A stretch of DNA of 64,000 nucleotides from Hyphococcus sp. (lineage in GTDB: Bacteria > Pseudomonadota > Alphaproteobacteria > Caulobacterales > Parvularculaceae). Position numbers and translations under genes: made by a program. Below the pieces are notes generated by a model. That model did no database searches. It was not told the origin of the DNA and worked only from the letters and a program-made list of their open reading frames with translations. How positions within the stretch are numbered: position 1 is the first letter of the stretch; every line of letters starts with the position of its first letter. Below, in pieces: positions 30,179 through 38,385 of the stretch. Location: positions 52,333 to 116,332 of the forward strand of contig JAJFGF010000010.1 in NCBI GenBank assembly GCA_021776245.1, in the 5' to 3' direction.

Positions 30179-31534
30179 TTATTTCGTTTCAGCCTGGACG
30201 CTTCGCATTTTTGAAATCACAAAAAACGCCAGGCCAGACGCGATGACGCCGAGACCAAACAGGCCCTCCACCGGACGTTCAATCAATACATAAACCAGCG
30301 TCCACCCGGTAAGGCCCAGATAGATCAAAGGCGTTACCGGAAAAGCGAAAACTCTATAGGGGCGGGGCAGATCAGGTTCGCGCCAGCGCAACACGAAAAC
30401 GCCGATCACCGTAAAAAAGCTGTTAAGCGCGACCGTAAAGCCGGCAAACACCAGGATGGACTCAAAACTCGACGTGATGATAAAGATCAACGCCAGTCCT
30501 GATTGAAAATAGATTGACGTCGATGGAATCCCGTCTTTGTTGACCGCAGCGAGGCGCCGAAACGCTGCGAAGTCCTGGCCAACCATTTGCAAAACGCGGG
30601 GGCCGGCGATGGTCATGGCGCTTACGGTTGATATCAGAAGGCTTGCCATAACAAGCCCGGTCAGGTCTGCGCCGAAATCGCCAAACACCGCCTGGGCTGC
30701 AATGAAACCGACCTCGACTTCGCCCGTCATGGCTTCGATCGGCGCAGCTTTGAGGAACGCTGCATTAAGTGCGACATATGAAAATGTGACGATCAACGTG
30801 CCAAAACCCAATATGCGCGGCAGGTTCTTTTGCGGATTTTCAATTTCGCCGCTGAGATAGGTGGCGGCATTCCAGCCAGCATAGGCAAAGCTGACATAGA
30901 TAAGCGAGATCGCGAACGCGCCGCTGGTCAACAGCCGCCCGTCGCCGCTTTCCGGCATGAGCGAGATTGGTTGGGGCTCCCCCAGCAAGGCGATTGAAGC
31001 AAGGCAAAATCCGGCTATCACAATTATTTTAATCAGTGTAAAAACCTTTTGCATATTGCCGCTGACATTTCGCCGCCCGGCGTGAATAGCCGTCAAGACA
31101 ATCACAAGGAAACAGGCAAGCGCCTGCTGCCAGAAATAGGGCGCATCATTGGCGAAGACAGATGTTGTGTAGGCGCCGAAAGTAATGGCGGCCAACGCGC
31201 TTGGCGCCGCAAACCCGATGGTTGAAGAAACCCAGCCAGATACAAATCCGGCAGCGGGATGATATATTCGCGATAGAAAACTGTATTCGCCGCCGGACCG
31301 CGGCAGCGCGGCGCCAAGCTCGGCGTAACTCATTGCGCCGCACAGCGCCGTAAGTCCGCCGGCCGCCCAGAGCATTAAAATGACAAAGCCTGATTGAATT
31401 TCGAGCAGCTGGAAGCCGAGACTGGTGAAAACGCCAGTGCCGACCATATTTGCAATGACGACCGATATCGCAGTCAAAAACCCGTATTTCGCTGCTTTGG
31501 CGGGCGTGTCGTTCTTGATTTTGCGATCTGACAT
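30179..31534 (-). CDS. APC-superfamily amino acid permease
   Basis: A 451-residue inner-membrane transporter with about 12 hydrophobic segments. The start region GFLTAISVVIANMVGTGVF is the glycine-rich helix-1 signature of amino acid/polyamine antiporters and permeases. SYAELGAALPRSGGEY in segment 3 is also conserved. I chose ATG 31534; the open frame continues to 31612 but that part is not family-like. It converges with the TPR-sulfotransferase and diverges from the TonB receptor, with which it may form an uptake route for peptides or amino acids. That link is inference. Confidence 0.9.
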   Translation of the reverse strand: MSDRKIKNDTPAKAAKYGFLTAISVVIANMVGTGVFTSLGFQLLEIQSGFVILMLWAAGGLTALCGAMSYAELGAALPRSGGEYSFLSRIYHPAAGFVSGWVSSTIGFAAPSALAAITFGAYTTSVFANDAPYFWQQALACFLVIVLTAIHAGRRNVSGNMQKVFTLIKIIVIAGFCLASIALLGEPQPISLMPESGDGRLLTSGAFAISLIYVSFAYAGWNAATYLSGEIENPQKNLPRILGFGTLIVTFSYVALNAAFLKAAPIEAMTGEVEVGFIAAQAVFGDFGADLTGLVMASLLISTVSAMTIAGPRVLQMVGQDFAAFRRLAAVNKDGIPSTSIYFQSGLALIFIITSSFESILVFAGFTVALNSFFTVIGVFVLRWREPDLPRPYRVFAFPVTPLIYLGLTGWTLVYVLIERPVEGLFGLGVIASGLAFFVISKMRSVQAETK

Positions 31535-31544
31535 CTCGTCTGGT

Positions 31545-31721
31545 TCAGCGCTCCGAGGGCGAATGGCTGAGCCGCAAGGATTCAAACGACGTGTTGAATA
31601 GTTTTGCGCCAATAAGCGTGATCATAATCGACATTGTTTTAACCTGGGCCAGCCAAATGGCTTTGTCGTCGCTTTCGCTGATAAGTCGAACAATTGAAAT
31701 TCCTGCAAGCACGGGTTGCAT
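31545..31721 (-). CDS. Possible small hypothetical protein (58 aa)
   Basis: A frame from ATG 31721 to a TGA at 31545 ends 11 bases before the permease start on the same strand. The translation, with AGISIVRLISESDDKAIW and MSIMITLIGAKLF, is moderately hydrophobic and contains few rare residues. Its third codon positions are roughly 58% G or C by hand count, compatible with coding. There is no clear ribosome site before the ATG and I recognise no family. It may be a leader protein of the permease, or chance. Confidence 0.3.
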   Translation of the reverse strand: MQPVLAGISIVRLISESDDKAIWLAQVKTMSIMITLIGAKLFNTSFESLRLSHSPSER

Positions 31722-32062
31722 ATCGCGAATCGATTCGCCCGGTACGTTTCGCAACTATGCCAATAATAATAAAAACGTTGGCAGAAATTGCTGATAATGC
31801 AATTGAAATTGGAATGTTGCTTTTTTGCGACAGTGATTCGCAAATACCGCGACTCCTGATAGCTGATTGTTTCTTATGTCAAATTCGGAGCATCGGCACA
31901 TCTCACAGTTATGTTTTGCCCCAGTGCGGGCGTCCGATCGCTGAAACATTGCTTGTCGGGCGCCGCGAAAAGTCTAGCCTCGTAATCGGTATGGTTAACG
32001 GCGTGCGTGCACGCCCGCAAACTTCCATAATTTTGAAAAAACGCCCAGGGAGGGGACATATT
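31722..32062. other. Intergenic region before the TonB receptor
   Basis: About 340 bases with no recognisable gene. The TonB frame stays open leftward to 31694, but that extension is not protein-like and lies before the signal peptide, so I treat it as non-coding. The stretch is more AT-rich at 31,750-31,830, includes the palindrome at 32,000-32,015, and must contain the receptor promoter. Confidence 0.5.
32000..32015. promoter_or_regulatory. Palindrome upstream of TonB receptor
   Basis: GGCGTGC-GT-GCACGCC is a perfect inverted repeat with 7-base arms and a 2-base centre, 47 bases before the GTG start of the receptor. Its position and symmetry suit a repressor operator. No regulator gene is adjacent, so function is inference. 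Confidence 0.4.
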
Positions 32063-34744
32063 GTGAAGAACACATTCCTGAATTGTTCTGCCGCCGCGAC
32101 TGCCATTGCGGTTGCGACAAGCCTTTCAGCAACCGCTGCAAACGCACAAGGCGAAGGCGAGATTGTCGACGACTCAAATGTTGATGTCGTCATATCCGTT
32201 GGCACCCGGCGCAGCGCACGCTCAGCTGCCGATTCGCCAGCGCCCGTCGATGTGATTGGCGGCAATGAGCTGCTCAACCAGGGCGACACCGACCTCAGCA
32301 ACCTGCTCAGAACGTCGGTCCCTTCTTATAACGTCAATACGCAGCCAATCTCAGATGCGGCGACGCTGATTCGTCCAGCCAATCTGCGCGGCCTTGCGCC
32401 GGACTCAACCCTTGTCCTGGTTAACGGCAAACGCCGTCATCGTGCGGCGGTTATTTCATTCCTCGGCGGTGGTGTGTCGGACGGTTCGCAAGGCGCTGAC
32501 ATCTCGGTTATTCCATCGATCGCGCTGAAACAGGTCGAAATTCTGCGCGACGGCGCGGCGTCTCAATATGGTTCGGACGCTATCGCTGGCGTTATCAACT
32601 TTGTGCTGCGTGATGCACCCGATGGCATCACGGTCGAAGGCCAATGGGGTTCGACTTATGAAGGCGATGGTGATCAGTACAAGATTGCCGCAAATATTGG
32701 TTTGCCCATTCCGATCGGCGAGGGCGGGTTCTTTAACGTCAGCGCTGAATATGGCGAAACTGACGCAACCAGCCGATCGACGCAGCGCGACGACGCGGCG
32801 GCGCTGATCGCCGCCGGCAATACTGCGGTTGCTAATCCGGCGCAGATTTGGGGTCAACCGAACGTCAATGACGATTTTACGATTTTTGCCAACGCAGCCA
32901 TTCCGTTTTCCGATTTGGTGGAAGCCTATGCATTCGGCAATTATTCTGAGCGCCAGGTGGAAGGCGGCTTCTTTTTCCGTAATCCGAATACACGTGGCAG
33001 CGTTAATTCCAATGACGGCGGCGCGACCCTGCTGGTTGGTGATTTAACAACTGACGGTTCCGGGGCGTGTCCTGTTATCACCGTCACCAACAATGTGCCT
33101 GACCCAGTCGCATTGGCCGCAGTCGCCGCTGATCCGGATTGCTTCGTTTTCAATGAGCTCTTGCCGGGCGGATTCACGCCTCGGTTTGGCGGCGACCTTG
33201 AAGACAAATCCGTTGTTGCCGGTATTCGCGGCGAAATTCCGTTCGGAAATGGGCTGCGGTATGACATCAGCTATACCTATGGCCGGAACGATGTGGACTT
33301 CTTTATCAACAACACGATTAACGCCAGCCTCGGGCCGAACACGCCGAGAGATTTCATGCCCGGCGGGTATTCGCAGGTTGACAATAATCTCAATGTCGAT
33401 TTCGGATACTCAATTCCGGTCGGAATATTCGCGTCTGATTTGAACTTTGCGCTCGGTTTTGAACATCGCTCGGAAGAATTCACCATTCGCGCGGGTGATC
33501 CCGCTTCGTTCCAGATTGGTCCATTGGCGGCCCCGTCCGTGGCGTTTCCTGCGGGGCAGGGCTTTTCATCAAGCTCCAACGGTTTTGGCGGATTCACCAC
33601 GGCCAGCGCCGGAACGACTGAGCAGAAAAACTACGCGGTCTATGGCGAAGTGGGCGCTGACCTAACCGACGACTTCACCCTTGAAGGCGCCGTGCGCTAT
33701 GAGGATTTTTACGATTCTTTCGGCGATACACTAAACTATAAAATCGGCGCCTTGTATTCAGTTTCCGATAATCTCAGCGTACGCTCGACTTACAGCACCG
33801 GCTTCCACGCGCCGACTGCCGGTCAGGCCAATGTCACGAATATCACGACGGCATTTAGCGGATCCACCCTGGTCGATCAGGGCACTATTCCGCTGTCGAG
33901 TAACGCCGGTCAGTTTATCGCTGATTTCATTGTGGCGAATGGCGGCGACCGTCCGACATTGGGCCCTGAAAAATCCAAAAACTTCACGCTCGGCGCCGCG
34001 CTTGATGTCGGCAATGTCAAATTTACCGTGGATTTCTTCCAAATCCTCGTCGATGACCGCATCTCGATCTCCGAGCAACAGGACTTCCTCGGTGCGCTGC
34101 AACAAACCGCTACCAACAACATGGTTGCCTTCTCGCCAATGGATACAACAAGTCAGTTGTTGAATTTGCTTGATGCTGCAAGCGTGCTGAATTCCGCTGA
34201 CTTCGCCGGGTCAGAAGACCTGACGAGTTTTGGATTCTTTAACAATGATTTTGACACGCGTACCCGCGGCATGGATTTTGTGCTCAGCAGCAGTCTTGAT
34301 ATCGTCGACGGCGGCGTTACTGACGTGAACATCGCAACAAACTGGACTGACACCAAAGTCACACGGCGTGGTACGCTGGGTGATGGCCGACTTCGCCAAT
34401 TGGAAGAAAATATTCCACACTGGCGCAGTAATATGACGATCACCCATCGTCAGGGTCCGGTCCGCGGTCTCTTCCGCGTAAATTACTATGGCCCATTCTT
34501 TGAAGACCACCTCGATTCCGGTCTTGCGCTGCCAATCGACGGCGCCAGCCAGATGACGTTTGATGTGGAATTGGGATATCAGGTGATCGACAATATTGAA
34601 GTTATTGCCGGCGCAAGAAACGTTTTTGACAGTCACCCGACCGAGAATCCGTGGGCAGGCGTTGCCGGCGCAACCTACGCAGTAACAGCGCCCGGCGGCT
34701 TTAATGGCGGGTCCTACTACTTCAAAGTCAGAGCCGAATTTTAA
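32063..34744 (+). CDS. TonB-dependent outer-membrane receptor
   Basis: From GTG 32063 the protein is 893 aa. It starts with an N-terminal signal peptide (KNTFLNCSAAATAIAVATS, cleavage near ATAANAQ) and an upstream GGGAGGGG. The plug domain contains PAPVDVIGGNELL, LRGLAPDSTLVLVNGKRRH and VEILRDGAASQYGSDAIAG. The C-terminal barrel ends YYFKVRAEF, with the terminal aromatic Phe needed for BAM insertion. The substrate is unknown. Its neighbours are a divergent amino acid permease and a TPR-sulfotransferase, not siderophore genes. A strong terminator follows 27 bases after the stop. Confidence 0.93.
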   Translation: MKNTFLNCSAAATAIAVATSLSATAANAQGEGEIVDDSNVDVVISVGTRRSARSAADSPAPVDVIGGNELLNQGDTDLSNLLRTSVPSYNVNTQPISDAATLIRPANLRGLAPDSTLVLVNGKRRHRAAVISFLGGGVSDGSQGADISVIPSIALKQVEILRDGAASQYGSDAIAGVINFVLRDAPDGITVEGQWGSTYEGDGDQYKIAANIGLPIPIGEGGFFNVSAEYGETDATSRSTQRDDAAALIAAGNTAVANPAQIWGQPNVNDDFTIFANAAIPFSDLVEAYAFGNYSERQVEGGFFFRNPNTRGSVNSNDGGATLLVGDLTTDGSGACPVITVTNNVPDPVALAAVAADPDCFVFNELLPGGFTPRFGGDLEDKSVVAGIRGEIPFGNGLRYDISYTYGRNDVDFFINNTINASLGPNTPRDFMPGGYSQVDNNLNVDFGYSIPVGIFASDLNFALGFEHRSEEFTIRAGDPASFQIGPLAAPSVAFPAGQGFSSSSNGFGGFTTASAGTTEQKNYAVYGEVGADLTDDFTLEGAVRYEDFYDSFGDTLNYKIGALYSVSDNLSVRSTYSTGFHAPTAGQANVTNITTAFSGSTLVDQGTIPLSSNAGQFIADFIVANGGDRPTLGPEKSKNFTLGAALDVGNVKFTVDFFQILVDDRISISEQQDFLGALQQTATNNMVAFSPMDTTSQLLNLLDAASVLNSADFAGSEDLTSFGFFNNDFDTRTRGMDFVLSSSLDIVDGGVTDVNIATNWTDTKVTRRGTLGDGRLRQLEENIPHWRSNMTITHRQGPVRGLFRVNYYGPFFEDHLDSGLALPIDGASQMTFDVELGYQVIDNIEVIAGARNVFDSHPTENPWAGVAGATYAVTAPGGFNGGSYYFKVRAEF

Positions 34745-34770
34745 TCCGGCTTGAGATTATTGAATGACTG

Positions 34771-34797
34771 AAAAGGGGCGCTTTGGCGCCCCTTTTT
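34771..34797. terminator. Bidirectional Rho-independent terminator
   Basis: The stem GGGGCGC (34775-34781) pairs with GCGCCCC (34786-34792) around a TTTG loop. AAAA precedes the stem and TTTTT follows it. It lies between the stops of the TonB receptor (+) and the phosphotransferase (-), and the flanking A and T runs let it act on both strands. Confidence 0.9.
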
Positions 34798-34810
34798 ACT
34801 GCGTGATTTT

Positions 34811-35878
34811 TTAGGCGCCGGCTTTTGTTGCGTAATACCATGCGAGCGCTGCGAGGGGTTGGATTTGTTTGCCCATCTCAATTGCCTGAGGCGACGATGC
34901 ATTGCCTTGAAGCGCTCGCGCATAGACGCCCTGTGCAATCGAGGCGAGCCGGAACATATTATAGGAAAGACAAAAATCGAGATCAGCAACGCCGTCGCGG
35001 CCGGTTCGCGTTGAATAATGCGCGACGACTTCGTCAAGCGCTGGAATGCCCAGCGCGGCGATATCAAGTCCCGCAAGGCCGCCGCGCACCGAGCGCGGAA
35101 AATGCCACGCCATCAGAAAATAGGTAAAATCCGCAAGCGGATGACCGAGCGTTGACAGCTCCCAATCGAGGACCGCCAGCGTTCTTGGTTCGGTTGGGTG
35201 CATAATCGCATTGTCGAAGCGAAAATCACCATGGACGATGCTGACGGCATTGTCATTAGGAATGGCGGTCGGCAGCCAGTCGATTAACGCGTTCATTTCT
35301 TTTATTTTTTCGGTTTCAGCCGCCACATATTGTTTCGACCAGCGGCCAATCTGCCGCTCGAAATAATTGCCGGGCTTGCCAAAATCGTCCAGTCCCGCCG
35401 CCCGATAATCGACTAAGTGAAGATCTGCGAGCGTATCGACCAAGGCGAAATATAATGGCGCCCGTTCTTTTCTGGCGACTTCGGGCAGGCTTGAATCCCA
35501 AAAGATGCGCCCCTCAACGAAATCCATAATAAAAAATGGCGTACCAATAATATCCGGGTCTTCACAAAGCGCATATGTTTTTGGCGCCGGAAAGCCTTGG
35601 GCGCCAAGCGCTGTTATCACTTTATATTCCCGTTCCACCGCATGGGCTGACGGCAATAATTTGCCCGGCGGTTTGCGCCGAAGAACGTATTTTTTGTTTG
35701 GCGTCGTCAACAGATAAGTCGGGTTTGATTGCCCGCCTTTGAATTTTTTGACGGCGATTGGCGCCTCAAACCCCTCAACATGTTTCGCCATAAATCCGGC
35801 GAGACCGGCTTCGTCAAACTTCAGGTGATCCGGCGTTTCTGCCAGACCGGTGAAATCGGCGGAGGGATCGGAGGACAT
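34811..35878 (-). CDS. Aminoglycoside-phosphotransferase-fold kinase (ACAD10/11-type)
   Basis: A 355-residue APH/choline-kinase fold protein. It shows FKGGQSNPTYLL near the N-terminus, the catalytic Brenner motif VHGDFRFDN (His about 216) and the metal-binding VLDWELSTLG. This subfamily resembles the kinase domain of ACAD10/11 and usually occurs with acyl-CoA metabolism genes. The substrate is likely a hydroxyacyl compound, not an antibiotic. It is last in the leftward purD operon, 14 bases after the GDT1-like gene, and ends at a terminator. Confidence 0.85.
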   Translation of the reverse strand: MSSDPSADFTGLAETPDHLKFDEAGLAGFMAKHVEGFEAPIAVKKFKGGQSNPTYLLTTPNKKYVLRRKPPGKLLPSAHAVEREYKVITALGAQGFPAPKTYALCEDPDIIGTPFFIMDFVEGRIFWDSSLPEVARKERAPLYFALVDTLADLHLVDYRAAGLDDFGKPGNYFERQIGRWSKQYVAAETEKIKEMNALIDWLPTAIPNDNAVSIVHGDFRFDNAIMHPTEPRTLAVLDWELSTLGHPLADFTYFLMAWHFPRSVRGGLAGLDIAALGIPALDEVVAHYSTRTGRDGVADLDFCLSYNMFRLASIAQGVYARALQGNASSPQAIEMGKQIQPLAALAWYYATKAGA

Positions 35879-35892
35879 GAGGCGGGCTCCTC

Positions 35893-36171
35893 TTAAGCGG
35901 CGCGAAAATGTTCCGCGATCATTAGCACGCCAATGACGGCAAAGCCGATACCGGCGAACAGTTTCAGAGGCAGATCTGCAAAATACCGATCCACAGCCGC
36001 GCCTGCCAAGGTGGCGGCCGCTGTTGATGCGACAAGCGCCGCTGAGGCTGCAAAAAAGACGAGTAGCTTGGATCGGCCGCCGTCGCTGGCGAACAATATT
36101 GTGGCGAGCTGCGTTTTATCGCCGAGCTCAGCCAGAAAGACAGTTGCAAAAATAGTGAAAAATACAGTCAT
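35893..36171 (-). CDS. TMEM165/GDT1-family membrane protein
   Basis: A 92-residue inner-membrane protein with about three hydrophobic segments and one copy of the signature ELGDKTQLAT (residues 15-24). Family members move Mn2+ or Ca2+ against protons. Most have two signature repeats in about 190 aa. This is the half-length form with a single repeat, which would need to dimerise. Its start overlaps the hydrolase stop as ATGA, so it is coupled to the purD operon. Confidence 0.88.
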   Translation of the reverse strand: MTVFFTIFATVFLAELGDKTQLATILFASDGGRSKLLVFFAASAALVASTAAATLAGAAVDRYFADLPLKLFAGIGFAVIGVLMIAEHFRAA

Positions 36172-37058
36172 GTCGCCGCTGATCCTATTTTGTCATGAAA
36201 TTCTTGAAAGACCTTCAATACGCGTTCCGGCGCCTCCGTGTGCGGATAATGTCCAATATCTTCCAGTAGAACTGCATCTGCGTTAGGGATTTGTTCCAGA
36301 TAGTACTCATAGAGATGTTTTCCTGAAACCGGATCAGCGCCGCCATCAATCAGGCGCAACGGAACACTCGCTTCCTGTAATGCGCCAACCCAGCGGGTGC
36401 GATGGGCTTTGCGCTCGGGGATATATTGCAATAATTTGTGGAGGATTTTCCGGCCGTTGTTTTCGCAGATGAGCGCCCAATGCGCGTCGATCTCGGCATC
36501 GGTCGCTTTTGTAGCCGGTCCAAAGATCTGGTCAAAACTTTGACGCAGCTTGTCGCGGGACATCATCAGTCCCATGAGCCGTCCAAGCGGCGTCAATCCC
36601 AGTTTTTGCACCGGCCGCGCGCGATGTTGCTCCGGAAACAGGCCGCCGTTTAGAAAACAGACTGAATTAACAGCAAAACTAAGGACGCCCTCATTGTGTC
36701 GCGCCAGCAATTCTTGAGCGACAGTATTGCCATAGTCGTGGACGAACAGATGGGCGTCGCTGACGCCAAGGCTGGCCAGCAACATTTCCTGAAGGTCAGC
36801 CTGATGCATGATGCTGTAGCGAATATTTTTCGGTTTGTCCGAAAACCCAAAGCCAAGCATATCGAGAGCGACAATGTTAAATTTTTCTTCCAGCGGCGCC
36901 CAAATTCCTGACCAGTCCCATGATGATGTCGGAAAGCCATGGATCAACATCAGCCAGGGTTTATTGTCGTCTGGGTCTTGGGTCAGCCAATAGGCAATAT
37001 TGTTGTTATTGGCGTCAAAAAATTGCGCTTGGGAACGCCACTGGTCGAGCGGTTTCAT
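36168..37058 (-). CDS. Alpha/beta hydrolase, Asp-nucleophile type (epoxide hydrolase/haloalkane dehalogenase-like)
   Basis: From ATG 37058 the protein is 296 aa. It has the oxyanion motif HGFPTSSWDW near 40-49, a nucleophile elbow VHDYGNTVAQ with Asp (about D108) in place of Ser, and a C-terminal catalytic His in EDIGHYPHTEAP. An Asp nucleophile points to epoxide or haloalkane chemistry, not to an esterase. The ATG overlaps the purD stop (ATGA), and the upstream-extended frame lies in purD. The substrate is unknown. Confidence 0.85.
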   Translation of the reverse strand: MKPLDQWRSQAQFFDANNNNIAYWLTQDPDDNKPWLMLIHGFPTSSWDWSGIWAPLEEKFNIVALDMLGFGFSDKPKNIRYSIMHQADLQEMLLASLGVSDAHLFVHDYGNTVAQELLARHNEGVLSFAVNSVCFLNGGLFPEQHRARPVQKLGLTPLGRLMGLMMSRDKLRQSFDQIFGPATKATDAEIDAHWALICENNGRKILHKLLQYIPERKAHRTRWVGALQEASVPLRLIDGGADPVSGKHLYEYYLEQIPNADAVLLEDIGHYPHTEAPERVLKVFQEFHDKIGSAAT

Positions 37059-38329
37059 GTTTCGCGTTCCAAAGCGCGCCAGGCGATGTCTCGGCGGTAA
37101 AAGCCTTCCGGCCAATTGATGGCGCTAACGCCTTGATAAGCGCGCGCTACCGCTTTGCCAATCGTCGCGCCTGTCGCTGTCACATTCAGAACGCGCCCGC
37201 CATTAGCGAAAAGTGCGCCTTCTGCTTGTTTTGTACCGGCGTGAAAAATCACAATATCGGAAAGCGCATTAGCGTCATCAACGCCGCTGATGTGCGACCC
37301 TTTCTGGTAAGCGCCCGGATAGCCTCGCGCCGCCAGCACGACGAGTGCTGCGGCGTCATCAAGCCAGTCGATCGTTATGCCTTTTAGTGTTTCGTTCGCC
37401 GCAGCATTGAGGATCGGCAACAGATCGCTTTTCATCCGCCGCATTAGAACCTGGCACTCCGGATCGCCAAAGCGCGCGTTGATTTCAACGAGACGAGGAT
37501 GCTCGTTGTTAATCATGAGGCCGACATAGAGAACGCCGATATAGGGCGTTCCGCGCGCGCGCATTTCCGCGACGATTGGTTCAACAATCTCCTTCATAGT
37601 CCGTTCGTAAACCGCCGGCGTAAAAACCGGCGCTGGCGAATAGGCGCCCATGCCGCCAGTGTTTGGGCCCTTGTCGCCATCCCAGGCGCGTTTGTGATCC
37701 TGTGCAGCGATCATCGGAACAATTGTTGTACCGTCGGTGATGGCAAAAAAACTTGCTTCCTCGCCATGCATAAACTCTTCAATGACGATCGAGGCGCTGG
37801 CTGCGCCGAATTGACCGGCGAGCATCTCGTCAACCGCCGCATCAGCGTCATCCAGGGTTTCGGCGATCACGACGCCTTTGCCTGCCGCCAGACCGTCCGC
37901 CTTGATGACATAGGGCGCTGTCTGATCGCGCAAAAAAGTCTTCGCGGGCGCCGGTGCGTTGAATTGGGCATAGGCTGCGGTGGGAGCTCCGGCGGCGGCG
38001 CAAACCTCCTTCATGAAGCTTTTCGAGCTTTCCAGCTGGGCTGCGCTCCTGTCCGGCCCGAAACAGGCAATGCCCGCGGCGCGTAAATGGTCACCCAGTC
38101 CAGCCGCCAATGGCGCCTCTGGGCCAATAACGACAAGATCAATTTCATTTTCGCGGGCAAATGCGGTAAGCGCCTGCGTGTCGCTTTCCCGGATGGATAA
38201 TTCTTCGCCGAGCTGATTGAGACCGGGATTGCCAGGCGCCAGATATAGCTTGGTCAATTTGGGGCTTTGCGCAATTTTCCATCCCAGCGCATGTTCCCTG
38301 CCGCCGCCGCCGATTAACAGGACTTTCAC
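37055..38329 (-). CDS. purD: Phosphoribosylamine-glycine ligase
   Basis: PurD joins phosphoribosylamine and glycine in de novo purine synthesis. The protein (424 aa) begins at GTG 38329 with the classic KVLLIGGGGREHALGWK. It shows the ATP-grasp features ADGLAAGKGV, MGAYSPAP and ARFGDPECQ. A longer open frame reaches 38548, but its extra 73 residues are not family-like and overlap the divergent gene. It is first in the leftward purD-hydrolase-GDT1-phosphotransferase operon. Confidence 0.95.
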   Translation of the reverse strand: MKVLLIGGGGREHALGWKIAQSPKLTKLYLAPGNPGLNQLGEELSIRESDTQALTAFARENEIDLVVIGPEAPLAAGLGDHLRAAGIACFGPDRSAAQLESSKSFMKEVCAAAGAPTAAYAQFNAPAPAKTFLRDQTAPYVIKADGLAAGKGVVIAETLDDADAAVDEMLAGQFGAASASIVIEEFMHGEEASFFAITDGTTIVPMIAAQDHKRAWDGDKGPNTGGMGAYSPAPVFTPAVYERTMKEIVEPIVAEMRARGTPYIGVLYVGLMINNEHPRLVEINARFGDPECQVLMRRMKSDLLPILNAAANETLKGITIDWLDDAAALVVLAARGYPGAYQKGSHISGVDDANALSDIVIFHAGTKQAEGALFANGGRVLNVTATGATIGKAVARAYQGVSAINWPEGFYRRDIAWRALERET

Positions 38330-38385
38330 TTGGGCCTTCTCCGCTTTTCTTCTGTCGCGTTTAAGCGCCCAACGCGCCCTGATCA

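Noticed and set aside
31694..32062. Upstream extension of the TonB receptor frame
   Set aside because: The extension is not protein-like, and a signal peptide begins at GTG 32063 behind a purine-rich ribosome site.
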